Source: Zhengella sp020637775
GTDB lineage: Bacteria; Pseudomonadota; Alphaproteobacteria; Rhizobiales; Rhizobiaceae
Assembly: GCF_041397485.1 (NCBI RefSeq)
Contig: NZ_JAWKWO010000004.1
Coordinates: 62,001-126,000 of the forward strand
Direction of reading: 5' to 3'
Length of the DNA: 64,000 nucleotides
Shown one piece after another: positions 27,446-35,453 of this stretch. The notes under the pieces were generated by a model. That model was not told the origin of the DNA, did no database searches, and worked only from the letters and a program-made list of their open reading frames with translations. Every line of letters starts with the position of its first letter. The stretch's first letter is position 1. The position numbers were made by a program, and so were the translations under genes.

Positions 27446-27931
27446 GTGACCCGGCAAGCCGCGCCGTCAATCCGTTTTGTTCCGCTGCCGGACGCCGATC
27501 CCGCCGAGATATTTGCCCACATGCGCGATCCGCGCATACGTCGTCATTTGCCGCTTCTTTCAGGCGAATGGACCCCGCAGGCAAACCGCCGGTTCATGGA
27601 ATCGAAACGCCGGCGCTGGATGGAGGATGGGCTCGGCCACTGGGCCATCCATGTCAACGATACCTATGCCGGTTGGGGTGGCTTCGAGAGGGAAGGCGGG
27701 GTCTGGGACTACGGTCTCGTGCTGAAACCGGACTTCTATGGCCTTGGCCGCCGTATCACCCGGGAAGCCCTGGCCTTCGCGCGCAGCCGCCCGGACATGA
27801 CCGTTGTGACCTTCCTGCTGGCGCCGTCGCGGCGCAGCCTGCGCGCAATGGAGAGGCTCGGCGCGCGCGCCGACGGCGAGACGATGCATGCCGGGACACG
27901 CTTCATCCGCTTCCGGCTGGACCTTGCATGA
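27446..27931 (+). CDS. GNAT-family N-acetyltransferase
   Basis: This 161-residue protein of the RimJ/RimL-like GNAT type has an acceptor-side N-terminus (DPRIRRHLPLLSGEWT), the central GHWAIHVNDTYAGWGGFERE strands and the acetyl-CoA loop region FYGLGRRITREAL. SLRAMERLGAR follows. The start is a GTG 9 bp after the prs stop, so it may be co-transcribed with prs. The substrate is unknown. A hairpin at 27943-27966 closes the unit. Confidence 0.8.
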   Translation: MTRQAAPSIRFVPLPDADPAEIFAHMRDPRIRRHLPLLSGEWTPQANRRFMESKRRRWMEDGLGHWAIHVNDTYAGWGGFEREGGVWDYGLVLKPDFYGLGRRITREALAFARSRPDMTVVTFLLAPSRRSLRAMERLGARADGETMHAGTRFIRFRLDLA

Positions 27932-27942
27932 GGTAACGGAAA

Positions 27943-27966
27943 AGGGCGGCCCGGCCGGACCGCCCT
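27943..27966. terminator. Hairpin between convergent GNAT and DUF7282-like genes
   Basis: AGGGCGG (27943-27949) pairs with CCGCCCT (27960-27966), with further CCGG pairing inside and one mismatch. It lies between convergent stops. A-rich sequence on the left would give a U-tract for the minus-strand transcript (TTTTCCG). Confidence 0.6.
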
Positions 27967-27995
27967 CTCAAGCCTCGGGAGGACAAGGCTCGCCG

Positions 27996-28406
27996 TTACA
28001 TGCCGTTGATGGGCGCAACCACCGGGCTGTCGCCGATCATCACGGGCGTATCCACATCCGTGGACCCGGGCCCGAAATCGTAGGTCAGGTTGTCATTGGT
28101 CTCATAGTGCAGCATGACCGTCGGGTTCGGCCCCACTTCGCCGGTCAGGTCGATGGAAAGCGCTTCGGTTTCACCCGGATCGACCTTGATATGGCCAAGC
28201 GATGCTGGCGGCGCCCCGGCGCCATCGTCATGCACGACCACGTAACCTGTCCGGTTGATCTCGACACCGACGCCCGTCACGCGGTTGCCCTCGACCTTGG
28301 CATTGGCCGTGTCGAGTTTCGGCGCATAATCCGGATCGGACTGGGCGGCGGCCGGAGCGGCATAGAGCAGCGCAATGGCGGCAGCGGAACAAAGCATCTT
28401 CATCAT
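27996..28406 (-). CDS. Secreted DUF7282-like protein
   Basis: The 136-residue protein has a signal peptide (about 1-21, ending AAAQ). The mature part resembles DUF7282 beta-sandwich domains: GYVVVHDDGAGAPPASLGHIKVDPGET, ALSIDLT, VMLHYETNDNLTYDFGPGSTDVDTPV and a final PVV. The ATG at 28406 is chosen (GAAAGG upstream); a GTG three codons earlier is possible. It is monocistronic. The molecular role of the domain is not known. Confidence 0.72.
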   Translation of the reverse strand: MMKMLCSAAAIALLYAAPAAAQSDPDYAPKLDTANAKVEGNRVTGVGVEINRTGYVVVHDDGAGAPPASLGHIKVDPGETEALSIDLTGEVGPNPTVMLHYETNDNLTYDFGPGSTDVDTPVMIGDSPVVAPINGM

Positions 28407-28529
28407 TGTGAACACCTTTCATTGCTGTGAGTTCTCGGGAAGACGCGCAATCGCGATTACCGGACGCGTCACACGCATTCGCTGGCCCAACGGCTTTTCT
28501 CCGGCGATGTTCCTGAAAAAGGCGAAGGC

Positions 28530-28558
28530 TTGCTTTTACCGGTACGTTCGGCTATAGG
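28530..28558 (+). promoter_or_regulatory. Promoter candidate for rplY
   Basis: TTGCTT (28530-28535), a 17-bp spacer and TATAGG (28553-28558) form the best promoter match in the 318-bp gap before rplY. The transcript would carry a leader of roughly 170 nt. Nothing else was recognised in the gap. Confidence 0.5.
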
Positions 28559-28733
28559 CGCCCGGTCCGCGCAGACACCCTTGGAGGCAACGCGGACGTC
28601 GCGGTTTCCGCCCACGGCTGGCCAGTTCACTTCCGCAAATGCCGGAAGACGGGCCCGTCGCGGCGAACGCGGCACGTCTTGGCGGCGGTTCATCGCGGGC
28701 AAGGCGCTCCAGAAAACACGAAAAGGACCAGCC

Positions 28734-29375
28734 ATGAGCCACGAAACCTATGAGCTCACGGCCGTCAAGCGCGATCGGGCAGGTAAGGGGTCCTCCCGGG
28801 CATTGCGGCGCAACGGCCAGATTCCCGCCGTCATCTACGGCGACAAGAAAGCCCCCGTTTCCATCGCCCTTCCCTACAAGGAAGTGCATCTGAAGATTCA
28901 CGCTGGCGGTTTCATGACCACCATCGCCACGATCAACGTCGATGGCGAGAAGATCCAGGTACTCCCGAAGGATTACCAGATGGATCCGGTGCGCGGCTTC
29001 ACCACGCATGTCGATTTCCTGCGCGTTTCGCGCAACACGATGGTCACCGTGGAAGTCCCGGTTCACTTCCTCAATGATGAAGCGGCTCCCGGCATCAAGC
29101 GCGGCGGCGTGCTCAATGTCGTGCGCCACGAAGTCGAGGTGGAATGCCCGGCCAACGCCATTCCGGATGCGCTCGAGATCGACCTTACCGGCCTGGATAT
29201 CGGCGATTCGGTTCACATTTCGGCGGTCAAGCTGCCCAAGGGCGTGACCCCGACCATCACCGATCGCGACTTCACCATCGCCACCATCGCCGCGCCTGCC
29301 GCCCTCAGGTCCGAGGAAGGTGAGGAGGCCGAAGAGGCCGCAGCCGAAGAAGCCGGAAACGGCGAAGAGGAATAA
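28734..29375 (+). CDS. rplY: 50S ribosomal protein L25/Ctc (TL5-type)
   Basis: The 5S rRNA-binding protein of the large subunit in its long two-domain (Ctc/TL5) form, 213 residues. The N-terminal L25 domain is at 1-95 (VKRDRAGKGSSRALRRNGQIPAVIYG). The C-terminal beta domain runs to about 190 (VPVHFLNDEAAPGIKRGGVLN, PDALEIDLTGLDIGDSVHIS). A Glu-rich tail ends EEAGNGEEE. AAAAGGACCAGCC precedes the ATG chosen; longer frames lack a binding site. A hairpin at its stop separates it from pth. Confidence 0.95.
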   Translation: MSHETYELTAVKRDRAGKGSSRALRRNGQIPAVIYGDKKAPVSIALPYKEVHLKIHAGGFMTTIATINVDGEKIQVLPKDYQMDPVRGFTTHVDFLRVSRNTMVTVEVPVHFLNDEAAPGIKRGGVLNVVRHEVEVECPANAIPDALEIDLTGLDIGDSVHISAVKLPKGVTPTITDRDFTIATIAAPAALRSEEGEEAEEAAAEEAGNGEEE

Positions 29376-29397
29376 ACCGGATCCTGACCGATCCGGT
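29376..29397 (+). other. Hairpin in the rplY-pth gap
   Basis: ACCGGATC (29376-29383) and GATCCGGT (29390-29397) form a perfect 8-bp stem starting right after the rplY stop, with a 6-nt loop and no T-run. It may modulate read-through or protect the upstream message rather than terminate. Confidence 0.45.
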
Positions 29398-29417
29398 CCA
29401 GCCCGGGAGGCCGGACC

Positions 29418-30161
29418 ATGCTCATACTCGCTGGTCTCGGCAATCCGGGTGCGAAATACGCGAACAACCGGCACAATGCCGGCTTCATGGCGGCGGACGC
29501 GATTGCCCGCCGCCATTCATTTTCCCCATGGACCCGGAAGTTCAAGGCCGAGATTTGCGAAGGCATGCTCGGTGGCGAAAAGGTGCTGCTGATCAAGCCG
29601 CAGACCTTCATGAACCTGTCGGGTCAGGCTGTCGGCGAGGCCATGCGCTTCTACAAGCTTGCCCCGGCTGACGTCACGGTCCTCTACGATGAACTTGATC
29701 TGGCGCCGGGCAAGGTCCGTGTGAAGACCGGTGGCGGAACCGGCGGCCATAACGGCATCAAGTCCATGGATGCCCATTGCGGCAAGGACTACCGGCGGGT
29801 TCGCATCGGCATCGGCCATCCGGGCGACAAGAACCTGGTACACAACTGGGTGCTCGGCGATTTCGCCAAGGCGGACAATGAATGGCTTGAACCTTTGCTG
29901 GACGCCATTGCAGATGCCGCGCCCCTGCTCGCCAAGGGAGACGATGCCGGCTTCATGAATCGCGTGGCGGTGCTGACACGGCCTCCGAAAGCCGATGGCG
30001 GCAAGGGCGCCGACACCGCCGCGCCCAGCGCCCCTTCGCAGAAGAAGCAGGCAAAGGGCCAGAGCCACATCCGCCAGGCCCGGTCATCAAAACCGCAGGT
30101 CAAGATACCGGAAAGCGGCCCGATGGCGGATATGCTCAGGAAACTGCTCGGCCGGGATTGA
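29418..30161 (+). CDS. pth: Peptidyl-tRNA hydrolase
   Basis: Recycles peptidyl-tRNA dropped from ribosomes. The 247-residue protein has the signature GLGNPGAKYANNRHNAGF with the catalytic His, KPQTFMNLSG, and YDELDLAPGKVRVKTGGGTGGHNGIKS. The core ends near residue 190. It is followed by a Lys/Ala/Ser-rich tail of about 55 residues, longer than the E. coli enzyme and typical of alphaproteobacterial homologues. It lies 42 bp after rplY. Confidence 0.96.
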   Translation: MLILAGLGNPGAKYANNRHNAGFMAADAIARRHSFSPWTRKFKAEICEGMLGGEKVLLIKPQTFMNLSGQAVGEAMRFYKLAPADVTVLYDELDLAPGKVRVKTGGGTGGHNGIKSMDAHCGKDYRRVRIGIGHPGDKNLVHNWVLGDFAKADNEWLEPLLDAIADAAPLLAKGDDAGFMNRVAVLTRPPKADGGKGADTAAPSAPSQKKQAKGQSHIRQARSSKPQVKIPESGPMADMLRKLLGRD

Positions 30162-30337
30162 AGGCAGGCACCTGGCCCGGCATCGAGGGTCCTGACCGTC
30201 TTCGGTTACGGATCGGACAGGTCTTTCCGTGCTTTCGGGCGGCGGCCATGGCCGCAGACATCCCCTGCCCTTGACCTTTGGCTGCTCGTCCCGCATAGCC
30301 TTGCGAAAATTCAGACACGATCCGGCAGGCACTCCCC

Positions 30338-31441
30338 ATGGGCTTCAAATGCGGCATTGTCGGGCTTCCCAATGTGGGCAAGTCCACCCTTTTCAACGCG
30401 CTGACCAAGACGGCAGCGGCGCAGGCGGCGAATTATCCCTTCTGCACCATCGAACCGAACACGGGCGAAGTGGCGGTCCCGGACCCCCGGCTCTACGAGA
30501 TCGCGAAAATCGCCGGCTCGAAGGAAATCATTCCCACCCGCATCGCCTTCGTCGACATTGCCGGCCTTGTGCGCGGTGCATCGAAAGGGGAAGGCCTCGG
30601 CAACCAGTTCCTGGCCAATATCCGCGAGGTGGACGCCATCGTCCACGTGCTGCGTTGCTTCGAGGATGACGATATCACCCATGTGGAAGGCCGGATCGAC
30701 CCGGTCGCCGATGCCGAGACGGTCGAAACGGAACTGATGCTGTCCGACCTGGAGAGCCTGGAGCGACGGATCGTCAACATCCGCAAGCGTGCCCAGGCCC
30801 GGGACAAGGAATCGCTCGCCGTCCTGCCAGTCATGGAAAAGGCACTGACCCTGCTTCAGGACGGCAAGCCCGTTCGCCTGTTGCGCACTGAACTCGACGC
30901 CGAGGAGATGAAAGTGCTGGAGGGGCTCAACCTGCTCACCTCGCATCCTGTCCTCTATGTCTGCAACGTGTCGGAGGAGGAAGCGGCCACCGGCAACGCT
31001 CATACGAAGGCGGTGGAGGCCATGGCAGCCGCCCAGGGCGCTTCCGTCGTGGTCATATCCGCGGCGATCGAGGCGGAAGTCGCGCAGCTTCCCGACGAGG
31101 AGGCTCGCGAATATCTCGATGCGATGGGGCTGGAAGAACCTGGCCTCGACCGCCTGATCCGCGCCGGCTATGACCTGCTGCACCTCATCACCTACTTTAC
31201 GGTGGGTCCGAAGGAGGCCCGCGCCTGGACCGTGGAGCGCGGCGCGAAGGCACCGGCAGCGGCCGGTGTCATCCATACCGATTTCGAGCGGGGCTTCATC
31301 CGGGCCAACACCATCGCCTATCCGGATTTCGTGAGCCTTGGCGGCGAACAGGCGGCCAAGGAGGCGGGCAAGGCCCGTGACGAAGGCAAGGAATATGTCG
31401 TCCAGGACGGCGACATCATGCACTTCCGCTTCAACACCTGA
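30338..31441 (+). CDS. ychF: Redox-regulated ATPase YchF (Obg-like)
   Basis: The 367-residue TRAFAC P-loop protein binds ribosomes and hydrolyses ATP rather than GTP. The G1 loop is GLPNVGKST, the G2 region NYPFCTIEPN, and G3 is DIAGLVRGASKGEGLGN. A coiled-coil hairpin and a C-terminal TGS domain (DLLHLITYFTVGPKEARAWTV, YVVQDGDIMHFRF) follow. It lies 176 bp after pth and has its own ribosome binding site. It is convergent with the DUF599 gene, 12 bp apart. Confidence 0.96.
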   Translation: MGFKCGIVGLPNVGKSTLFNALTKTAAAQAANYPFCTIEPNTGEVAVPDPRLYEIAKIAGSKEIIPTRIAFVDIAGLVRGASKGEGLGNQFLANIREVDAIVHVLRCFEDDDITHVEGRIDPVADAETVETELMLSDLESLERRIVNIRKRAQARDKESLAVLPVMEKALTLLQDGKPVRLLRTELDAEEMKVLEGLNLLTSHPVLYVCNVSEEEAATGNAHTKAVEAMAAAQGASVVVISAAIEAEVAQLPDEEAREYLDAMGLEEPGLDRLIRAGYDLLHLITYFTVGPKEARAWTVERGAKAPAAAGVIHTDFERGFIRANTIAYPDFVSLGGEQAAKEAGKARDEGKEYVVQDGDIMHFRFNT

Positions 31442-31453
31442 GCGGCGCTGAGA

Positions 31454-32152
31454 TCAGCCCTGCTCAAGCAGTGCGCGCCGCGCATTGGAGAAGAACTGCC
31501 GGCGCGCCAGGACCGCAATGACGAACGACGTCGATGCCAGCAGGGCTGACGGTCCGGCAAACCAGCCCAGATAGGCGAGCGCCATGAAAAGCCCGCGCTG
31601 GCCGGCGGTGAAGTGGCGGCTGGCAAGAATGTTCATCTCGCCGGCCCTCAGCGCCTGCTTGCGCCGCGTTTCGCTGTCGGCTTCGCCCGGTTGCTGCACC
31701 CCGCCCACGAGAATGGAGCAATAGTTGAACAGCCGGTAGGACCAGCCGAATTTGAAGAAGGCATAGACATAGATCAGCGTCAGGCCGACCAGCTTGAGCT
31801 CGAACAGCGATCGGCTGATCGCGCCGACCAGTGGCAGATCCTGAAACAGGCGCAGCGCCTGTTCCGTCGCGCCCATGGCGGCAAAGCAGCCACCGATCGC
31901 CAGCATGGCCACCGTGCCAAAATAGGCCGCGCCCTGCTGCAGCCCGCCCAGGATCGCGGTATCCACCATGCGCATGTCGCGGCCGGCCATTACAAGCATC
32001 CATTCCCGCCTGCGATGGGCCATCAGGCCGGACAGGCAGCGGTATTTCAGCCGTGTATGATCAACCACGAGTTCGAAGGCCAGCCACGCACCGATGAAGG
32101 CGCTGAGCGCTGCCATGTCGGCAGCGGAAATGACCTGCAACAATCCGCCCAT
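31454..32152 (-). CDS. DUF599 membrane protein
   Basis: The 232-residue protein has about four transmembrane helices (segments near MAALSAFIGAWLAFELVVD, AYFGTVAMLAIGGCFA, LVGLTLIYVYAFFKFGWSYR and FMALAYLGWFAGP). YRLFNYCSILVG and the order of helices match DUF599, a family of unknown function widespread in proteobacteria. The start at MGGLLQVISAADM is chosen; a longer frame to 32281 is basic and unlikely. It stands alone on the minus strand. Confidence 0.8.
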   Translation of the reverse strand: MGGLLQVISAADMAALSAFIGAWLAFELVVDHTRLKYRCLSGLMAHRRREWMLVMAGRDMRMVDTAILGGLQQGAAYFGTVAMLAIGGCFAAMGATEQALRLFQDLPLVGAISRSLFELKLVGLTLIYVYAFFKFGWSYRLFNYCSILVGGVQQPGEADSETRRKQALRAGEMNILASRHFTAGQRGLFMALAYLGWFAGPSALLASTSFVIAVLARRQFFSNARRALLEQG

Positions 32153-32716
32153 GCGTGGCGCCTTCCTTGCCTGTGCCTGGCCCTTCTTAACGCGCCGGCA
32201 CCCGCCCCGCCACCACTCTCTCCGGTCCGAACCTTCCTGCCGGGCGGTCACTTCTCGCAGTTGGGACGTGTAGCACATCACGGCTTGATGCAGGCAGTGC
32301 CTCGGCTTGCGGAACCGCCTGCATGTCCGGCCCGGTCAGTTTCGCGGATTGCCGCGACAGGAGAACTGAATAACCGATACAGCGGATGCGGAAATTCGTG
32401 ACCGGTCTTTTTTCATGTGGATCGGCGAAGGCTGCGCGGAATGCCAGGCGCAGATCCATTGGCACAAGGCAGCGGTAGCCGTGCGTCTGCAGGCCGCTCC
32501 CGTGGTCGGCACCATCCCGGCCGCGCCAAAGGCTGCCAGAGGCCCGGCCAGGGCAACCGGCACGTCGCGACGGGCGAGCAAGGCCCTGGCGTGACCAACC
32601 CATCCGCATGCCCGGTCCCGATGTGACAAGGAACCGGGAACGCGCCAGGGCGAGTCTCGATCATGTGACAGCGATGGCGATGCCGGCGAACCGGTAGCGC
32701 GGTATTCTGCCCTGGG
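32153..32716. other. Gene-free 560-bp gap
   Basis: Several short open frames exist on both strands (for example 32187-32609 minus and about 32414-32593 plus), but none shows family motifs, a signal peptide or a binding site. A T-run near 32406-32411 lacks a strong stem. I see no recognisable RNA gene or mobile-element remnant. Confidence 0.4.
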
Positions 32717-32929
32717 TCAGGCCTTCTTGACGCCGCAGGTGTTGATCCCGAGCAGGCTGTAGGGCGGACACCAGCCCAGCACAGCCGTTGCGAGAAGGAC
32801 AATGCCGACGATGAGCGCGACCCACTGCCACACACCTGTCGCCGTGCCCATGAAGTAAAGGGCAAGGAGAACGACGCCGGCAATGGCGCGGATCGCACGA
32901 TCCGCCGTACCCATATTGGTCTTGAACAT
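32717..32929 (-). CDS. DUF2892 inner-membrane protein
   Basis: The 70-residue protein has the DUF2892 start MFKTNMGTADRAIRAIAGVV, two transmembrane helices, and the terminal WCPPYSLLGINTCGVKK motif. In YgaP-type proteins this domain is fused to a rhodanese; here it stands alone. ATG 32929 follows AGGGAGTTTCTC. A Crp/Fnr-family gene lies upstream on the same strand, and a GTGAC-AAG-GTCAC dyad separates the two. Function is unknown. Confidence 0.85.
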   Translation of the reverse strand: MFKTNMGTADRAIRAIAGVVLLALYFMGTATGVWQWVALIVGIVLLATAVLGWCPPYSLLGINTCGVKKA

Positions 32930-33023
32930 GAGAAACTCCCTTATAGTGCCTTCATCAGCCGATCCGGTTCGTCCGGACAGCAAGACTGCCAAAGCATGAT
33001 GCCCCTTCTCGTCTGCAATTTCT

Positions 33024-33036
33024 GTGACAAGGTCAC
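33024..33036. promoter_or_regulatory. Candidate Crp/Fnr-type operator
   Basis: GTGAC-AAG-GTCAC is a perfect 13-bp dyad in the 126-bp gap between the Crp/Fnr gene and DUF2892. GTGAC half-sites resemble Crp-type targets more than FNR TTGAT half-sites. It is centred about 100 bp before the DUF2892 start. Binding is inferred from position and symmetry only. Confidence 0.4.
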
Positions 33037-33055
33037 CGAACTGCGCCGCAGGGGA

Positions 33056-33694
33056 TCACTCCTGCCCGGCAAGTGCCTGGAGGGCAGGGACATCGGATAG
33101 CCGGATCGCGCCGCGATCAAGCTCCACGAGGCCGCGCATGCGCAACGCTTCCAACCGCCGCGACACGACCTCGCGTGCAGACCCGATCGCAGTTGCAAGC
33201 GCTTGGTGGGTGAGGCGAACCAGCCCTTGCGCATCGGCCCGCTCCAGCAGCAGACGCGCCAGCCGCTGCTCCACCTTCACGAAGGCAACCTGCTCAAGAA
33301 GCCGTGTCACATCATTCAACCGGCTCGCGAACGAGCGGAAGACGAATGTCCTGAAATCCGCTGATTGATCCATCAGTGCGAGAAAATCGCCACGGGGCAA
33401 CACGCTGATGGCCACCTGCGTTTCCGCGATCCCCTCGCCCGTATAGGCCTCGCCGCCAAGCAGGCCGAGCGTGGTCTGTATGCAGGTCTGGCCACGTTCG
33501 ACCGTGTAGAGAAGGATGTCCCGTCCTGTCCGGCCGGTGAGATAGACGCCGACACGCCCTTCATGCACGAGAACGAAACCGCCTGCCTCGGCGCCCGGCC
33601 GGAACAGGACAGTGCCCGGCACCAGGCGGGTCACGGGAAGGCGCGCGAGGCGCGATCGCACGGATGGATCAAGAAGGCTGTCTGCTGCGTCCAT
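33056..33694 (-). CDS. Crp/Fnr-family transcriptional regulator
   Basis: The 212-residue protein has a cyclic-nucleotide-binding-type beta-roll (about 20-125; GTVLFRPGAEAGGFVLVHEGRVGVYL, TLGLLGGEAYTGEGIAET), a long dimer helix, and a C-terminal HTH with LTHQALATAIGSAREVVSRRLEAL. It lacks the N-terminal FNR cysteine cluster, so it is not an Fe-S oxygen sensor. One Cys lies at GQTCIQT in the sensor. It is divergent from the first maoC gene and upstream of DUF2892, its likely target. Confidence 0.92.
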   Translation of the reverse strand: MDAADSLLDPSVRSRLARLPVTRLVPGTVLFRPGAEAGGFVLVHEGRVGVYLTGRTGRDILLYTVERGQTCIQTTLGLLGGEAYTGEGIAETQVAISVLPRGDFLALMDQSADFRTFVFRSFASRLNDVTRLLEQVAFVKVEQRLARLLLERADAQGLVRLTHQALATAIGSAREVVSRRLEALRMRGLVELDRGAIRLSDVPALQALAGQE

Positions 33695-33779
33695 GGTTCC
33701 GGTTCACGCTGGCATGAAGGACTTGCGCGATGCTATCGCACCGCTATTGTGCGCGTCCATTGCATATCGGAACGCATTG

Positions 33780-34247
33780 ATGACTGACACGCTGCTTGCC
33801 TATGAGGACTTCCATCCCGGCATGGAACTCCAGCTCGGAACCTATCCCGTATCCATCGAAGAGATCCGCGAATTCGCCAGCCGCTACGATCCTCAGCCCA
33901 TGCATCTGGACGAGGAAGCGGCGGCAGCCGGAGTGCTTGGTGGCTTGTCCGCTTCAGGCTGGCACACGGTCTCCATCGCCATGCGCCTCATGTGCGACGG
34001 CTTCATCCTGAAGTCCACGTCGCAAGGCGCGCCAGGCGTGGACTACCTGAACTGGAAACGTCCCGTGATGGCCGGGGACGTCCTGAGCGGCAGGTCCATC
34101 ATCCTGTCAAAACGCCGTTCCGCGTCCAGGCCGGCGCTGGGCTTCGTCCAGGTCAAGAGCGAGTTCTACAATCAGCGCGGCGAACTGGTTTGCGAGATGG
34201 AAAATGCCGGCATCATGGGTCTGCGCGAACCGGAAAAGGAAGAATGA
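33780..34247 (+). CDS. MaoC-like hot-dog-fold dehydratase (first of pair)
   Basis: This 155-residue (R)-specific enoyl hydratase-like protein has the hydratase-2 region FASRYDPQPMHLDEEAAAA, with the catalytic Asp/His, then GLSASGWHTVSIAMRLMCD. It acts on enoyl thioesters or relatives, with substrate undetermined. The ATG used leaves 85 bp from the divergent Crp/Fnr start. Its stop overlaps the next maoC start (ATGA at 34244-34247). The two proteins are similar to each other, so they probably arose by duplication and may form a heteromer. Confidence 0.88.
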   Translation: MTDTLLAYEDFHPGMELQLGTYPVSIEEIREFASRYDPQPMHLDEEAAAAGVLGGLSASGWHTVSIAMRLMCDGFILKSTSQGAPGVDYLNWKRPVMAGDVLSGRSIILSKRRSASRPALGFVQVKSEFYNQRGELVCEMENAGIMGLREPEKEE

Positions 34248-34723
34248 TGACGCTTGAGGAAAAACTGGCGCTGGGCAGCGTGCAGCAACTCGGGTCGCAT
34301 ACCTTCACGGCAGACGAGATCATCGATTTCGCAAGCCGATACGATCCCCAGCGCTTTCACCTGAGCGAGGCGGAAGCCGCAAAGACCCACTTCGGACGCC
34401 TGTGCGCCTCCGGCTGGCATACGGCGGCGATCTGGATGAGCCGGAACGTGGCGACCGACCAGGTCCTGACGCAGACCCTCCGCGCCCGCGGTGAGACGCC
34501 GGTCGAATTCGGACCCGCACTCGGCCTGAAGAACGTGCGCTGGACGGCCCCGGTCTTTGCCGGCGACACCGTTTCCTTCACCCGCGCCTTCCTGAACCTG
34601 CGACCGCTCGACAAGCGTCCCGGCTGGTTCCTCGCCGCCAAGCACTGCGAGGCCCATAACGGTGAAGGAAAAAAGGTGATGGAGTTCGACAGCGCGCAGA
34701 TGGTGCGGGACGGAAAGGCCTGA
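34244..34723 (+). CDS. MaoC-like hot-dog-fold dehydratase (second of pair)
   Basis: The 159-residue paralogue of the preceding gene has FASRYDPQRFHLSEAEAAKT and GRLCASGWHTAAIWM in the same places, so the catalytic Asp/His are kept. The start is the ATG overlapping the upstream stop; a second ATG follows directly. It is convergent with apt, with the hairpin CCGCCGGC/GCCGGCGG (34742-34749, 34759-34766) between. Substrate is unknown. Confidence 0.87.
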   Translation: MMTLEEKLALGSVQQLGSHTFTADEIIDFASRYDPQRFHLSEAEAAKTHFGRLCASGWHTAAIWMSRNVATDQVLTQTLRARGETPVEFGPALGLKNVRWTAPVFAGDTVSFTRAFLNLRPLDKRPGWFLAAKHCEAHNGEGKKVMEFDSAQMVRDGKA

Positions 34724-34741
34724 CGACCGGCACACCGCCAA

Positions 34742-34766
34742 CCGCCGGCGCGCCATGTGCCGGCGG
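34742..34766. terminator. Hairpin between convergent maoC and apt genes
   Basis: CCGCCGGC (34742-34749) pairs perfectly with GCCGGCGG (34759-34766) across a 9-nt loop. It lies just beyond the out-of-frame TGA where apt would be expected to stop. No T-run is seen. Confidence 0.5.
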
Positions 34767-34777
34767 ACGACCGGTTC

Positions 34778-35322
34778 TCAATGCCCTCGAACTCGATCAG
34801 CGTCCGGACCGTGACGCCCAGGTTTTCGATTTTCCTGCGTCCGCCAAGTTCCGGCAGGTCGATGACGAAACAGGCTGAAACCACCTCTGCCCCCATCTGC
34901 TGCAACAGTTTCACCGCGCCCTCGGCCGTTCCGCCCGTGGCGATCAGATCGTCCACAAGGATGACCTTCTGGCCCGGCAGAACAGCATCCTTGTGCATCT
35001 CCATTTCATCGACGCCATATTCCAGACTGTAGGCGATCGATACCGTCTCGTGCGGCAGCTTCCCCTTCTTGCGGATGGGAACGAACCCGGACGACAACTG
35101 GTGCGCCATGGCACCGCCCAGGATGAAGCCGCGCGCCTCGATCCCGGCAACATGGTCGATCTTCGAGCCCGCCCATGGATGAACCAGTTCATCGACCGAC
35201 CGCCGGAAAGCGCGCGCATCGCCAAGCAGTGTCGTGATGTCGCGAAACACGATGCCGGGCTTGGGATAGTCATGGATGGCGCGGATGGAAGCGCGGAGCG
35301 TATCTGATAGCGAACGGTTCAT
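34778..35322 (-). CDS. apt: Adenine phosphoribosyltransferase with out-of-frame stop
   Basis: Salvages adenine to AMP with PRPP. The start MNRSLSDTLRASIRAIHDYPKPGI, FRDITTLLGD, GIEARGFILGGA and the PRPP loop VILVDDLIATGGTAEGAVK are all intact to LIEFEG near residue 178. A normal Apt ends within one or two codons of this point. Here the TGA at 34780-34778 is one base out of frame (545 bp, not divisible by 3), and the reading frame runs on to 34357 antisense to the second maoC gene. One missing base in the last codons, real or a sequencing error, would explain it. It follows the bc1 operon on the same strand, as in other Hyphomicrobiales. Confidence 0.85.
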
Positions 35323-35393
35323 GGTGGACCCTTGATCTCGGACCAAACAGCCGACTCGATGACGGCACCTGCCTTTTTTGGCCTGACTGCCGT

Positions 35394-35423
35394 GAAAAGA
35401 AAAGGGCGCCGAAACAGGCGCCC
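35394..35423 (-). terminator. Terminator after petC
   Basis: On the minus strand, the stem GGGCGCC/GGCGCCC (35404-35410 with 35417-35423) with a 6-nt loop is followed by TTTTCTTTTC. It sits between petC and apt and would separate their transcripts at least partly. Confidence 0.8.
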
Positions 35424-35453
35424 TCCCCGAGGTCATTCGCCAAGGCGAACGCA

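Noticed and set aside
32187..32609. Open frame in the gap before DUF2892
   Set aside because: No domain or binding site; Arg-rich composition typical of non-coding G/C-rich DNA.
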